64,000 nucleotides of DNA. Source: Platerodrilus igneus. Its lineage: Eukaryota; Arthropoda; Insecta; Coleoptera; Lycidae. Shown here piece by piece: positions 23,217 through 35,039 of this stretch. A program made the position numbers and the translations under genes. The stretch covers positions 11,067,001 through 11,131,000 of the forward strand of contig JARFIW010001480.1 in the NCBI GenBank assembly GCA_036346225.1, in the 5' to 3' direction. The notes beneath the pieces were generated by a model, which was given only the letters and a program-made list of their open reading frames with translations, did not search any database and was not told the origin of the DNA. Position 1 is the stretch's first letter; each line of letters starts with the position of its first letter.

Positions 23217-24449
23217 TTGATATTTTAAACAACTAGTGCGTTCAACCACAACAATTTAAATGTTTAATGTAGTTTTTATATTTGGTAGTTGCTACTATCA
23301 AATAAACCCAATATTAATTTGCTTTAGATTTTAGTAGCATAAATCATATTAATACTATTTGTCCAGGTTTGATTTTTTAATTTTTAACGACGAAGCGTAA
23401 TTACAATTAGGTTAATAGTGAAAGCCACCTCTAAAATTTAGAATGTGTTAATAATTGATGATTTTTACTGTCATTTTACCATGCAAGAACGATATCACAC
23501 GATCTTTGTGATTACTTTTGTTTTAGTGTTGGTTAGTGTAAAAAGAGTATCAAGACAATAAGGTGTTACTGATCTTTTATTCAGTACAAACAGAAAGTTG
23601 TTGATCAGTCTATCTTTATAATTAAAAATTAAACGATAAGGGAATTTTATACACTTTGTACAATACAGGAATAAAGAAACTGTGCTTATATAACAATTCG
23701 TATTTAAATAAATTCTTCCAAAAATTGTCTTAAACACTTAATATAAAAACATTGAAAAAAGTTCATACTTATTTGCAAAATTTTATACCTTGACTTATTA
23801 TTTAAAATCATTGTATTGCTTCACTTTATTGCTTTGCCATACTACTCAGTATCGGAAACCTCTCCTTGTTAATTTGCCACCACTTTAAAATATTTTCTTC
23901 GCCATTGCAACGTGGTACTGCTAAATATATTGCTAATTCGTCGGCCTTGTCTTCCCTTCTTCTTTTAGAATTGTACAGTTTAGAAACACTAAAATCGTCT
24001 TCTGAATTTTTAGAAGATTCAGGCAAAGGAGATTGCAGGTTTGGCCCTTGTTTTGTATATTCTCTATAAAGGTTTCTGAAGAAGTTCAGCGACTCCTCTT
24101 TTAAGTGCTTTCCTGAACTAGTGTGGTCAAAACACTCTATTTTGTGTCTACGGTCGAGCACTAGTACAGCACAATATAGCCATTTGGTAAAACGATAACG
24201 TTTTAATATTTTATTTATTGAACCCTGGCATGCTATCAACAACTGCTCATCGATTGCAGATCTATTTACTTTTTCATCTAATTGTCTTATGTCTTCTTCT
24301 ATTTTATCCAATAAAATATTAATTCAAACTATCATAGAGGGTAAGGTAACGTACCTATCGCCTCCTAACTTATCAGTTACTCTTTTAAACATTTTAAAAA
24401 AATTACACATGTTCCCTAAGATTAACCACTCACTTTCATTAGGTTTTAA

Positions 24450-24869
24450 ATTTTCAACGAACTTCGTTCGTTTATGAAATCGATTTGTCGTCCGTCTGTC
24501 TGTCCGTCCGAGGCCTTTCTAATGGTCGGACATCAATGTGTGATACATCAATCGATTCAGCTCGGTGTCCTGAGCTTAAGTTTTGATGTCAGTTGAAATC
24601 GGGCCACGGGGACGCCGTGCCCCCGCGATATTCCGTCGGGAAAATTAAAATTTCAAATAGGTCCAAAATTAATGTGCGATACATATTTGGACTCCCCTAA
24701 CATAGCTGAGTCGAAATATGGTACCCCCCAAAAAATCTGACCACGGATACCCGACCCCCCCGGGGAATTAATTTTTATTTTATCTGAATACTTATAATTA
24801 TTACAACATAATAATTTTAATTTCTTTAAATTGTTTTAAAGTAAGTCTACATTTGGAAGTTCGTTGCGA
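24450..24869. mobile_element. MITE-like insertion inside the hAT transposase
   Basis: Short inverted ends, CAACGAACTTCG at 24456 and GGAAGTTCGTTGCG at about 24855, bound a ~420-bp block that interrupts the transposase reading between KLKMQG and NLKPNESEW. The interior is GC-richer than its host and holds CTGT/CCGT microsatellite steps (24490-24512) and runs of C (24726-24765). No coding sense. A target duplication could not be fixed. Confidence 0.7.
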
Positions 24870-25157
24870 CAATGCCTTGCATTTTCAACTTGTTTAGAGT
24901 AGGATCACTTTTGCACAAGCATACTAGTCCTCGCTTTAACTTAAAAGCTATATCTAACATATTATAAGTGGAATTCCACCTTGTAGGAAGGAGTATCTAG
25001 AATTGGTGAAAGCTCTGTAGACACACCCACAGTCTGATAAGCGCTTTTAAATCGCTGTCTCAATAGCTCGGTTTTTTAAAAATTTTCTTAAAGACTATTC
25101 GAATCTCTCGATACAATTGAGTTTGGCTTTACTGTTAAATTCATCTTCATCACTATC

Positions 25158-25165
25158 ACTGCTCT
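25158..25165. repeat. Degenerate 8-bp target duplication, left (ACTGCTCT)
   Basis: ACTGCTCT before the inner element compares with AGTGCTAC at 28782-28789 after it (5 of 8). Using one copy keeps the hAT transposase in frame across the site, which supports it as a decayed duplication. Confidence 0.65.
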
Positions 25166-28100
25166 ACCGTGCCAAGGAAAAAACGTGTATCTGCAATATT
25201 CACGTTTTTACTTTTTATTTATTTCCGTATAATATAAACACGTAAAAGTCGTTACGAATACCTTCCACCATCAAAATCACAGTAGTTTTTAAAATATTAC
25301 ATGTCCAAAAAGCTGTAAGTTCATATAGGAGTACAGAAGTACAATGGAAATAACATGTGTGAACTTCTTACATTAAAATATAAATTGGCATTGCAAAGCA
25401 AAAATAATGTACTCTTCACTTACATCTTTCCACCATTGTAAATCATAAAAAATATTTTCAGCCATAAAAAATACTACAAAGGAAAAAGAATGTATACTAC
25501 TTATAAAGGTATTTGTGTTGTATGAAGAACACATTATTATTGATACAAAAAGCTGTTTAAATGCTTACGTTTATTATTTCTCTCTCTCTTATTATTTCTC
25601 GTTGATAAACAATTCTTGGCCTTCTTATAATTACATGCTCATTCGGTTCATTTCCGTCGCATACTACAGTTTTTGTTGTGTTGTGAATTTAGTTATCAAC
25701 GTGCAGGTAATTATAGAATGCTATCTAGATCCAAAAAAATACTCGGACTAGCACTATCCACCTCCAGGAATGAAGCAAATGTGGACTTATACAAAAAATG
25801 CCCTTCGGTACGTAATTTAAAATCATATTTTGATGGAAATGTTGTAATGACCGTTTTTAGCATGAATCAGTGTTCTATAATGAAAAAGAAAACGTTCAGG
25901 TGGGCGATATAATAGACCTTAAGGACTACAACGTTGTCGTCAGCCCCTCGAAAAATATTTTACTTTTGGAAGATGTTACAAGCGTAATATATTGAATTTG
26001 TATTGCCAAAAGCTAACCTAACATATATTACAGTTTACTCCGGGAAGTCCCGCCAGTTTAATCTTAAGAGAAGTAAATGGCTGCAGCTGCTCCAGTGCAG
26101 GTTCTGGTACTTTTACAGCGTTTGTAACTGAGGTACATATCTTTTTATGCAGTACAGGCGAAATATATAATATGCTTATTATTTATTGTTATATTGATAC
26201 AACTTAATAATATATTTACAGAATAATTTGGAACAAGCTGAATTGCCTAATGATCCAATTAATTCTTCAAGTACCTGTAGTAGTAATAATGAAAATATTC
26301 ATTTTAATGAGGTTTTGGTAATTGGTTGCCAGGATGTTGAAGAAGAACAACAAGGTGATATTATTAAAAACTTTGAGAGCGACCAAGATTCTGATTTAAA
26401 CTATGAACTATCAGCAGAAGTAGAGGCTTCTAGTGTTTCAGATGAAACACAAGAAAACGAAACAGAAGAAAATGCACAAAATATCTGTAATGGTAAAAAG
26501 TCTAAAACATTGAAAAGGCGCAAACTTTCAGTTCAAATGGCACATAATAAACTAAAACATCCGATATTGCCTGCGTGCAATTGCAAACTCAAATGTTTTA
26601 ATAAAATACTTGAAAATACGCGAATAAATTTGCATGACGACTTTTGGAACCTTGATAGACACCCACAACGGTATGGCTTGCGCAAAACGTAAATGAAGTG
26701 CCAGTTAAAAGAAAACTTAATAAAGAGAGTCGGAGCTTAAAGACTAGAATATTTGTATTCCCAACGGAATATAACGCAGATAAACTCAAAGTTTGCCAAA
26801 AAATGTTTCTCAACACTCTTGGCTATAAAAATGAATCAGTTATTAAAAATATGTTAAAAGCAACAGTAAACGAAGATGGAACAAAACGTTTGATACCACA
26901 TAAGGATCGCACAGGAACAAGCACTCCTGTCAATAAGAAAGACAGGGGATGTATAGTTGAACACATAAATTTATTCAAACCCCAACATTCGCATTATAAA
27001 AGAGCTCACACGCCAAATAAACGCTTCTTGCCAGAAGACCTAAATATAAAAATAATGCACGGGGACTTTAACGAAAACACTCTGACAAAGCAGTATCTTA
27101 TGAAATTTATCGCTCAACTCTTGCCTCGGAAAATATCGGTTTTAATTCAATTGACGTAGACAAATGTGGCGAATGTATAAGACTGGACTTTGAAGGAAAA
27201 TTGGATGAAAAGAAATACACTTAAAACAGCAAAATTGCTAGAAATTTATATAATAATGATTCCGAAACAATGAGCGACACAACTGCTGTTTATGCTGCTG
27301 ATCTGCAAAAAGTATCTCTTACCTAGAATGCCCGACATAAAAGATTCATTTTTTTTTGTAATAGACTCGTAGTATATAATGAAACATTTGTGAGCATGAC
27401 CAAGCATAAACGATTGTCTCATTACTGCATTGTATGGCATGAGGCTATTTGCAAGAGGAATTGTGAACAAGTAACATCGGCGTACATAAAATTTCTTCAA
27501 AAATTGAGGGATGAAAAAGAAGTAATTCTCTGGTTAGATAATTGTAGCGGTCAAAACAAAAACTGGGTTTTATATTCTACACTAATTACATACATAAATT
27601 CTTATCTGTGCGCCACAGAAAATATAACTTTGAAGTATTTGGTAGCAGGTCACACGTATATGGCAGCAGATGGAATCCACGGCAGAATTGAACAAAATAT
27701 GAGAAGAACAAAGAATATATATGATATGAATGATTTCTGCTACGGGTGTGAAAAATCCTCAACAAAAATGAAAGTAGTTCAGTTAGAACCTAAGGATGTA
27801 ATGGACCAACTTCCAAATAATATCAAGTCACGACAGGCGAAAGGAAATACCATTCCGCTATTTTCAAATATAATAATGGCAAAGTTTACACGCGGTTCCT
27901 ACGATTTTGAATATAAGTCAGACGATGAACAACCAGATTTTATAACAACTGTCAATATATTGAAGAAAAAAAACAAATTAAGTCTTCCAAATGGCATGTG
28001 CGGACCTGTCGGAATATCAACTGACAAAAAAGATCAAATAATTAGGCAACTAGTAAACAAAATGCCAGTCAATAGAAGACACTTTTGGCACAACTTAGCT

Positions 28101-28781
28101 ACATCAAATAACTAATAAGTATGTTTCCTATATATTTAAAAATTAATACGTGTGATTTTATTGTAGTAAGTTGTATTACATTATTTCAGGTTTCAATGAT
28201 TATGTTGACATTTTTATTTGTTTATTTTTCATGGAATTGTTTATATTTTGAATATTGTCAGCAAATCAGACTTTATATTAAAAAAGATTTCTCAATATTT
28301 TTTTTATTTCCATATTAGAATTCCTTTATTACTTTAGCATTAACGTCTCTTTGCTCCTACTTTTAAATAACGTTTTAATGTTTGTATCAGACTATACAGT
28401 ACTATTTCATAATACTACATTAAATTATACACGCAAAATGTATTACATTTAACAATGTATAACAATATACATCTCATCATCTTTGTAATTTAGTGGAGCA
28501 CATTTTTCATAAAAGCATATACAGTTACATTCCTTTGTAAAACAGTGAAACATAAAAAGTTTATACTGAGGAGAAACTTATAAATAGCAAAAAACTATAT
28601 TAAATCAGTAGATATCGATAAATTATATTAATATATTGAAAGAGAATGATAGTTGTTACTTGAAAACACGGGCTGCAGTATTTGTAGTAATTTTGGAAAG
28701 CTACGGCAAACAAAATAAACATAAAACACAATTCCTTCAAATCTGTCAATTTGCACATACACGTTTCTTCCTTGGCACGGT
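25166..28781 (+). mobile_element. DUF7869-type DDE transposon inside the hAT
   Basis: 3616-bp unit with ~31-bp terminal inverted repeats: ACCGTGCCAAGGAAAAAACG at 25166, and its reverse complement at the right end (ACCGTGCCAAGGAAGAAACG read from 28781). It inserts between acidic codons of the hAT gene. It carries one plus-strand gene (25718-28115). Right of the gene, 28120-28630 is AT-rich and non-coding; left of it, 25200-25700 likewise. Confidence 0.88.
25718..28115 (+). pseudogene. DUF7869-like transposase gene, multi-exon, frameshifted
   Basis: Start ATG 25718 gives MLSRSKKILGLALSTSRNEA. After a frameshift near 25865 comes KENVQVGDIIDLKDYNVVVS and LLLEDVTS; a likely small intron (about 25990-26037); PGSPASLILREVNGCSCSSA; and an intron from GTACAT (about 26130) to TTTACAG (26220). 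Then an acidic Ser-rich region, a basic stretch KRRKLSVQ, CNCKLKCFNKI (Cys cluster), a frameshift near 26675, KCGEC at about 27165, AADLQKVSLT (first acidic residue), YCIVWHEA, WLDNCSGQNKN (second Asp) and HTYMAADGIHGRIEQNMRR (candidate Glu), ending HNLATSNN at TAA 28113-28115. The DxQKV / DNCxGQNKN / GxIE set is typical of this insect repeat family. Breaks near 25865, 26675, 27110 and 27220-27390 make it inactive. The catalytic assignment is inferred. Confidence 0.85.
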
Positions 28782-28789
28782 AGTGCTAC
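28782..28789. repeat. Degenerate 8-bp target duplication, right (AGTGCTAC)
   Basis: Partner of 25158-25165 at the other edge of the inner element. Confidence 0.6.
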
Positions 28790-29430
28790 ACTCGTCTTCA
28801 TCTTCAATTTCTTCTTCATTAGTTTGTACAGGGCTTAAGTTCAATGTACGGAATAAATCTTGCACGGCCAGATTTAAAACATATGCCATGCATCTAAAGT
28901 GCTGGTTTACGCTGTCAAATGTCGGTAGCAGTATATTCAATTCTTTCATGAAAGAAGTGTTGGTTGAAGCATCGTCAACAGTTATACCTTGTATCCTTTG
29001 TTCAATGAAGTAGCTTTTTACTGTTTCAAAAAGAACCTTAGCTATGTCTTTTCTTGAGTGTCCACCGTAAGACCGAACGAAGTCTATTACTATTGATTGG
29101 AGTTCCCAGTTGTTGTCAATTAAATGTGCTGTAATGCCGTAATAAGACTTCCTATTAATGGCAGTCCATCAGTCTAAAGTATAAGATATTTTTGAACTGT
29201 TGTTTTGCAATATGTTCATAACAACGTTTTTTAATTCGTCATGTCGTTCTAAAACCATTCGTTTAAACTGCTTTCGTCCTGGCAAACTAAATCCTGGACA
29301 GAGTTGATGAAAAAAGCATCTTGAAGCAAAATAATCAAAAAACGAAAAAAAGAGATATTTTTTGGCTACCCAGTCCACGATAATGCTTTTATCGTTTTCC
29401 ACTGTTTTTGATGAAAATAATTCCTGAATG

Positions 29431-30454
29431 AACGAAAACTACACTGTAGAGTATATAAATTACATGCGTTATAATATAATTTGCTAAATGCTTGTAATTT
29501 ACAAAAACGATAAATGGAAACTGCGTTTTATTAATGCAATGGCATCTTAACTTTAGCAAATTTTCAGAACGAAAATAATAGAATTACAATATACTATTGA
29601 AAACAAAATCCAAATTCTACAATTTTAAAGTTGCGTTTAGATTGCTGTAAATTAAAAATGAAAAATTTATATTAAATTAAGTTTCTTTTTAATCTATGAT
29701 TAATTGCTATACTTTGTTCAATAAAAAATTGCAGTGGTAATAAAATGTTGGAAGGTAAACACAAATTGTTAAAATGCAAGAAACGTAGCCGAATTCTAAT
29801 ACTTAAAAAAACGAAATTTCAAATTTAAAACATAGCCTGACGAAGATTATTTGAATTACTTTGCTTGCACGAAAATGCTGAATTATTTTTAACTATAAAA
29901 AATATTTCAATTCGTCTCTAGTAAAATCTTTTTTCCGATAATTTTGAAACAACGTATAAGATTTTTAATAAATTTGAAAATTTTAGTATAGGCTTTTGTT
30001 TTTTTTAATTACTACCCGATTTGGCAATTCAGTGCTATTATTCAAATTTAACAATACATAATAGATTTAATAAATTTAAATTTTTAAAATTTAAATTTAA
30101 CATTAATTTAAATAAAGTAGAAAATATGTAAATTATCTGCTAGAATCAGATGTATAAGGTTAGATTATAAAGTTTCATTGCGAAATTACAATTGATATTT
30201 TTGCAAAGCATTAAATCCGATTGTGATTTTATAAAATTAAAAAATATTTCTGACAGTTACGTAGTCTAGATATAATGTAAATTTGTACTTGCAATTGAAC
30301 GTAATCGTAATAATGAGCCGTCCTAGGTATCAGAATTGGAGATAATGAAACGGCTTGAACAAAAAGATTAATTGTGTAATATAAATGAATGTACGTTTAC
30401 AACTATTTTGCACAGCAAAGAAAAGCATTTGTGGAATTTTATAATTTTGTACTT
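29431..30454 (-). other. Probable intron of the hAT transposase gene
   Basis: About 1 kb of very AT-rich, stop-dense sequence separates the BED finger exon from the catalytic exon. On the minus strand it starts with a consensus GTAAGT after ...CAAACTAAG and ends with TACAG/TTCAG acceptors near 29430-29450. A stop codon sits one codon before the donor in the present copy. Confidence 0.6.
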
Positions 30455-30857
30455 ACCTTAGTTTGCCACAAATACAGGTAACGTTCTTTCAGTTATATCT
30501 CTACTAGTTCCAGGGTGGCTGAAGTTTTGGAAAGTGTCTATAAAAGTACCGCTAGATTCCTGGTTGTGTTTTCGTTTAAGGTGTCGCTTCAACGTTGTGG
30601 TAGTGCCGCTTTTCACTTGAAGCTCTACGTGAACTTTTCTATTTTTACATAGGAGACAAACAGCAATTTCAGAGTTAGATTGTTGTGTAGACTTAAATTC
30701 ATAATATTCCTGAAATTTGCTGTTGGCTTTTTGAATTATAACAGTTTCTGGTGCTGATACACTTTTTCTAACTAGACACATTTCTGACTTCTACATTTTC
30801 TGTATCAGGTGTATAATCTGGGTCCACTACACTATCGCTACTGTTATAGTCTGCCAT

Positions 30858-31796
30858 TGTTTAAATTTTTACTATAAGTCTAAATAGTCGTTTCCTTCAA
30901 AATTCAAGTCCGGGCAATAACTAATATAGCTTTTCAATCTTTTTCAATAAACAAACTAACATCGGCCGATAAGGATTACGATTGGTCGGTCAAAACGGAC
31001 AAATACCACAGCAATAAAAATAAAATTGAAACCAGTGCATAGCCATTAGAAATATCAATATCAACCCATATGCTAGGGAAAAATGTTGTAAATCTATTTA
31101 AGTATTATTTCTTTTAAAAGACAATATCAGATGGTTCTCGTTAAGAATCGTAAATCTCCCTCAAACAGCGTTTACGTTTTTCATAATAAAATATAACAGT
31201 ATTTATGGCACGGACATTATGTCTGCTTGCTATTTGCATTATACTGCGTTATTTTATGTCGGCATTGACTGAAAAGTTTATGCCGCCATGAGTCATAAAC
31301 TTCAACCCTTGGTTTTGTGAGAAAGTTCGGAGTCATTCTTCTGGAGTATCGGCTACTTCTAAAGACGTTGGTGGTGAATACATACTTAATTAAGAATTAA
31401 ATTGTTTCGTTTATTCTGAAAACTTCTGTAGTCTCTAGACCGTGACCTCGGCTTATATATGTTTAAGATAGTTTTGCAAAACGACTCCTGTTCATTAAAT
31501 AAAATAAGCTTGTTTTTAAAACCAAATTTACAAAATCATTTCGGGTTTCTCCAATATCTAATACTAGTTATAAACAAACAACAATTTGAAATAAGGAACA
31601 TTAAACAAATCGAACTAATCTAAAATTTGTGATCTACAAACGTGTTTGGATGTCAAAATTTATTAGATATGTAACACTAATACCTATTACATTTTTTACC
31701 TATTGGCTTAAAACTCGATAACCATGTACATTAGAAAATCGTTATATTTCTTATATGCTTGCGGCTAGAGATTTTTAAACTAAATTCTTATTTAAA
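30858..31796. other. hAT 5' leader region, no gene
   Basis: Between the transposase start and the right GGTTCG array. AT-rich, no open frames of note. It presumably held the promoter and leader of the hAT. Confidence 0.5.
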
Positions 31797-31994
31797 AAAT
31801 CGAACCGAACCGGACCGAACCTTAAGCTAGGTTCGGTTCGGTTCGAAAAATTTGCCGGTCCGGTTCGAAAATAAAATGTCCGGTTCGGTTCGGTTCGAAA
31901 AATTTGCCGGTCCGGTTCGAAAATAAAATGTTTGGTTCGGTTTGGTTCGGTTCGAAAAATCGAACCGAACCCGTTCGGTTCGTGTCCATCCCTA
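31797..31994. repeat. hAT right terminal zone with GGTTCG/CGAACC arrays
   Basis: CGAACCGAACCGGACCGAAC followed by repeated GGTTCGGTTCGAAAA modules. A ~54-bp module (CGGTTCGGTTCGAAAAATTT plus GCCGG) is tandemly repeated at about 31830-31940, ending ...GTGTCCATCCCTA. It is the counterpart of 23036-23216. Confidence 0.92.
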
Positions 31995-32002
31995 GCGAAA
32001 AG
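31995..32002. repeat. 8-bp target-site duplication, right (GCGAAAAG)
   Basis: Exact repeat of 23028-23035. Confidence 0.95.
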
Positions 32003-33559
32003 TGAAGGTGCTGTTCAAAGTTAGTATTTTTTGTACATTTTGTATTAAAAAAAATTTTTTATATGAATGCGAGTTGCCATTTTTGTTGATTTTTGCAGCG
32101 GTCATTTTTACTATTTTTTCTTCGCTTCACATTTCACAGTATTCAGATTCCTCTTGAGGTCATAAGACGTACGCGTCAAGGATCGTTTAAGCTAGATAGG
32201 AATTTGAGGCGTATCGACACATATATTGTTTACAGTATATGGTAACGCCGGCTACAAATTCCTTTTATTTTAAAAATTACAGTTTATTAATTCGATAAAT
32301 TATTGACAGAATAGCATTCAATTCAGGTTATTTTAATTTATAGATAAATTGAAACATATGCCAATTCTGACAATAACTAAATTAAAACAGATAGGAATAA
32401 ACATCGGTGTGATTCGGTTCGCTAGTAAATTGTGGCATCGGTGTGTACGTCAAAATAACCCCTTGCACCCGTCTTAGAGTGGGTTCGAAAACGCTAAATT
32501 GCTAAATTGGTGATCCTTGCCTTCCTTCAATGACCATCCTAAATCTCACCCTTTAAACGCCTATTTAAAGCGAGCTGCAGATCTTGGGTAAGTTCATTGC
32601 ATTATTTTTGTTTGTTCATGTTTAAAAATTACAGTCCACTGTGTCTTAACCGAGCGTTAATAGTATAAAAATGATTATTATCTTATTAATAATAATAATA
32701 CTTTTGTAAACAGCACGCAAGGTACCCAATCTCCATATTATATTAAACTATGTTGTATAATGATTTAATAACTGTTTGTTCGATTGTTTCTACCTGGTTT
32801 CTTTGTAGTAGCTTGCAAAAAAGAATCCAATACCTCGACCAAACTCATTTTGTATAAAATTTGCTCCAAAACTGGACAGTATATTACAGCATACTTTAAA
32901 GATAATACCGTCTTGCGTTTGGCAGCCATTTTCTATTGTTAGCAAACTGACAAACAGCATGCATACAAAACTTTTCCGAAAGTCAGTCAACAATGCGCAT
33001 TGTATTTATGACATTTATATATTTCCCGCTATATGAACAGAAAGACATTTCGATTTTCCTGAAACATAATAAAACTGCAGAAGCGCCTCTTTCATTTCCT
33101 ATACTTTATTGCCTTAAATGTCAACCGCAGTTTAATAAAGCGGGAAACGTAATTGTACGCTTTTATTACAGCTGCGTAATAGGCAAGCTAAACCAAGACA
33201 AAATATAGATATGAGCAATAAAATATTTTCAACACTCCCGCGATGCGCAGATTTAAATCTTAAAAACTACCCGTAACATAACATAACACGAAGTAGGACG
33301 TTAAGAAGCCCCAAGGCATACATAACGCTGCTCACCACTCAATCTGGTTTATGGCCTCACCAAATTAAAGCCGGCAGACGGATGATTAACAACTCCCTAA
33401 CCTGGCACTTCATTCTATACTCCTCTATGTTCAGTGTAGGGGAACGAAACGCAATCTAAGAAGCTCGTAAAAGCTTTAAAGACTAGAGCTTTCGTTGAAT
33501 TCAGCGTTAAATTAAAGCGTGTTAATATAGAAAATGTTCTCAGATAAGGTTTTACTTAC
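32003..33559. other. Flank of the nested stack, no gene recognised
   Basis: The first ~100 bp continue the repeat protein interrupted at 23027. The rest holds no recognised gene. An (ATT)n run lies at about 32682-32701. Confidence 0.45.
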
Positions 33560-33832
33560 ATAGAACGTGGAGAACTATCTGTTGTGTGACGTCATCGCCC
33601 ACTCCGTTGCTAGCTGAACATTGGTAAATGCCTGCCTGATGTCGGTCAACTCTATCTAAATTAAGAGTTGGCGAAATTACGGTTTGTTCACCACCTGGAA
33701 GTAAGTTGTTGCGTCGCGACCACGTCACCTTAGGTACCGGATTTCCTGAGGCTTTGCATTCTAATCTTACCGATGTGCCCTTTTTAACCTCTACGCGTCC
33801 GTTGGATGACACGTAGTGGATTCTTGGCGGAA
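33560..33832 (-). CDS. Immunoglobulin-domain exon of a neural IgSF adhesion gene
   Basis: The only clear host-gene segment. On the minus strand it begins after TTTTTGTTTCAG (acceptor ends at 33833) and ends at GTAAGT (33559-33554). It is 273 bp, with phase 1 at both ends, the usual symmetrical Ig-domain exon. The 91 residues form one C2-type Ig domain: PPRIHYVSSNGRVEV, B strand SVRLECKASGNPVPKVTW (first Cys and core Trp), SPTLNLDRVDRHQAGIYQCS (D-x-G-x-Y-x-C with second Cys), NGVGDDV, then QQIVLHVL at the splice. The wording is closest to insect klingon/lachesin/IgLON-type proteins, extracellular adhesion molecules, usually GPI-anchored. No stop or frameshift is seen. Flanking exons are outside the window or unrecognised, so introns of at least ~30 kb on each side are possible. 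Confidence 0.9.
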
Positions 33833-34659
33833 CTGAAACAAAAATTTTAATTTAGAAAATTACAACACAGATTGCGTATATGAATTCAAGCAGCAACAAC
33901 ACAGTTTATATTCTTACTCGGATAATAAGGAAAACAATTTCAGCTTCTTTTTAGGGTTTTTAAAACAAATAAGCCGCAACATAGTGTGAAAATTTCAATG
34001 ACAGTTGTATTTTGTTGCTCCCAAGGTGTTTTCTAAGATTCAAATCTCTTGTATGAACAACAAAAAAGTTTGAAACAAATTTAGCTTGTGCTACATATGC
34101 GCAACTATCACTAAAAATTATAACTTCACTTTTAAATTATTGAGGTAAATATAGTTATTCTTCAATCAGTTGTTGTAAATGCGCATTTGATTGTAGGCAG
34201 ATTATAGATCAAGTTTACTGAATTTTTCACCACCGTTTGCAGTAGGTACGCCGCCCTGGCTGTGTTGGGCATCCCTACAGTAAATGTTATGTTAAGGTGT
34301 GTAAATATTTGTTTATTTTGAAGAGTCACCTGGGACTCTGAAAAATGACGGAAGGATTTTGATGTATCATAAAGCTGATTATCCCTTTATTTGATTTTGT
34401 AAACTGTAGCTGACATGCACTTAAATAAAGTTTCACCATGACTATTAAGGCAATAACTTCAATTTAGGCAATGTTAATCTCAGTTCACATTCCAAATGAA
34501 AATAACAAGAAATATTCCAAGTTGTGGTGAGTGGTGGAACTAAAAATCTATTGTTATTCAGTGTTGGTCGATTCGTCATTTTGTTGCTGTGATACATGTG
34601 CTCCAGGGACAAATCATTGTATTATAAAGGTAATAAATACATATATTTTGCTGCAACTG
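33833..34659. other. Intron sequence, no further gene recognised
   Basis: AT-rich DNA upstream of the Ig exon on the minus strand. No second Ig exon was found here. Confidence 0.5.
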
Positions 34660-34665
34660 CTCACA

Positions 34666-34754
34666 TATGAAGCACCGTTTGTGTCTATAATAAATACCGA
34701 AATATATATATTTTTTCTGATATATATGTAAAAATTTGTAATATATATTTTTCA

Positions 34755-34770
<16 letters not shown>
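34666..34770 (+). repeat. Left terminal inverted repeat of the TA-rich element
   Basis: Pairs with 42915-43015. It contains ATAATAAATACCGAAATATA and a TTTTTTCTGATATATATG block that recur reversed at the other end. Confidence 0.88.
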
Positions 34771-34798
<28 letters not shown>

Positions 34799-34894
34799 AA
34801 AATTATATATATTTAAAAAATATATATATTTAAAAAATAAATATATTTAAAAAATATATATATTTAAAAAATATATATTTAAAAAATATATATA

Positions 34895-34932
<38 letters not shown>
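34756..34932. repeat. TA array with TTTAAAAAATATATA tandem units
   Basis: (TA)n followed by about six ~19-bp units of TATATATTTAAAAAA, then (TA)n again. Similar mirrored arrays lie at 40385-41068. Confidence 0.9.
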
Positions 34933-34939
<7 letters not shown>

Positions 34940-35039
34940 AAGTAGGATTAATGAGTCTTAAATTTATACAAAGTAAAAAGGAATTATTGGCAAGTGACTC
35001 AAATTCAGCCACGAGGGCTTCCCATAAAGTGTATATATA

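Larger units (their letters stand above)
23826..30857 (-). pseudogene. BED-finger hAT transposase, interrupted and broken
   Basis: Cut-and-paste transposase. Start ATG at 30857 (MADYNSSDSVVDPDYTPDTE, frameshift), then the BED finger 30781-30458: AVCLLCKNRK...LKRHLKRKHNQ (C-x2-C...H-x4-H). GTAAGT at about 30454 and an acceptor near 29430 suggest a 1 kb intron. Exon 2 (29430-28782) has KISYTLD, with an in-frame TGA before WTAINRKSYYGITAH, then GITVDDASTN with catalytic Asp, and HFRCMAYVLNLAVQD. The inner element interrupts at 28781; the frame resumes at 25165 (SDSDEDEFNSKAKLNCIE), then LNKLKMQG at 24870. After a MITE it continues NLKPNESEWLILGNM and 24311-23826 (RYRFTKWLYCAVLVLDRRHK; dimerisation block LAIYLAVPRCN...ILKWWQINKERFPIL). 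The final SERVFS-type block is missing. Confidence 0.9.
23036..31994 (-). mobile_element. hAT transposon, 8959 bp including nested insertions
   Basis: Ends are TAGTGATGGA... at 23036 and the reverse complement TAGGGATGGAC... at 31994, flanked by exact 8-bp duplications. Subterminal zones at 23045-23216 and 31797-31985 are arrays of GGTTCG and CGAACC in both orientations, probably transposase-binding repeats. The transposase gene lies on the minus strand (30857 to 23826). Subtracting the 3616-bp inner element and the ~420-bp MITE leaves about 4.9 kb, a plausible size for a BED-finger hAT with a long intron. Confidence 0.95.

Noticed and set aside
23866..24069. Plus-strand 67-codon frame.
   Set aside because: Antisense of the hAT dimerisation block.
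28746..28781. C-terminal TTVPRKKRVCAN of the hAT frame as a nuclear signal.
   Set aside because: These residues are read-through into the terminal repeat of the inner element, not transposase.
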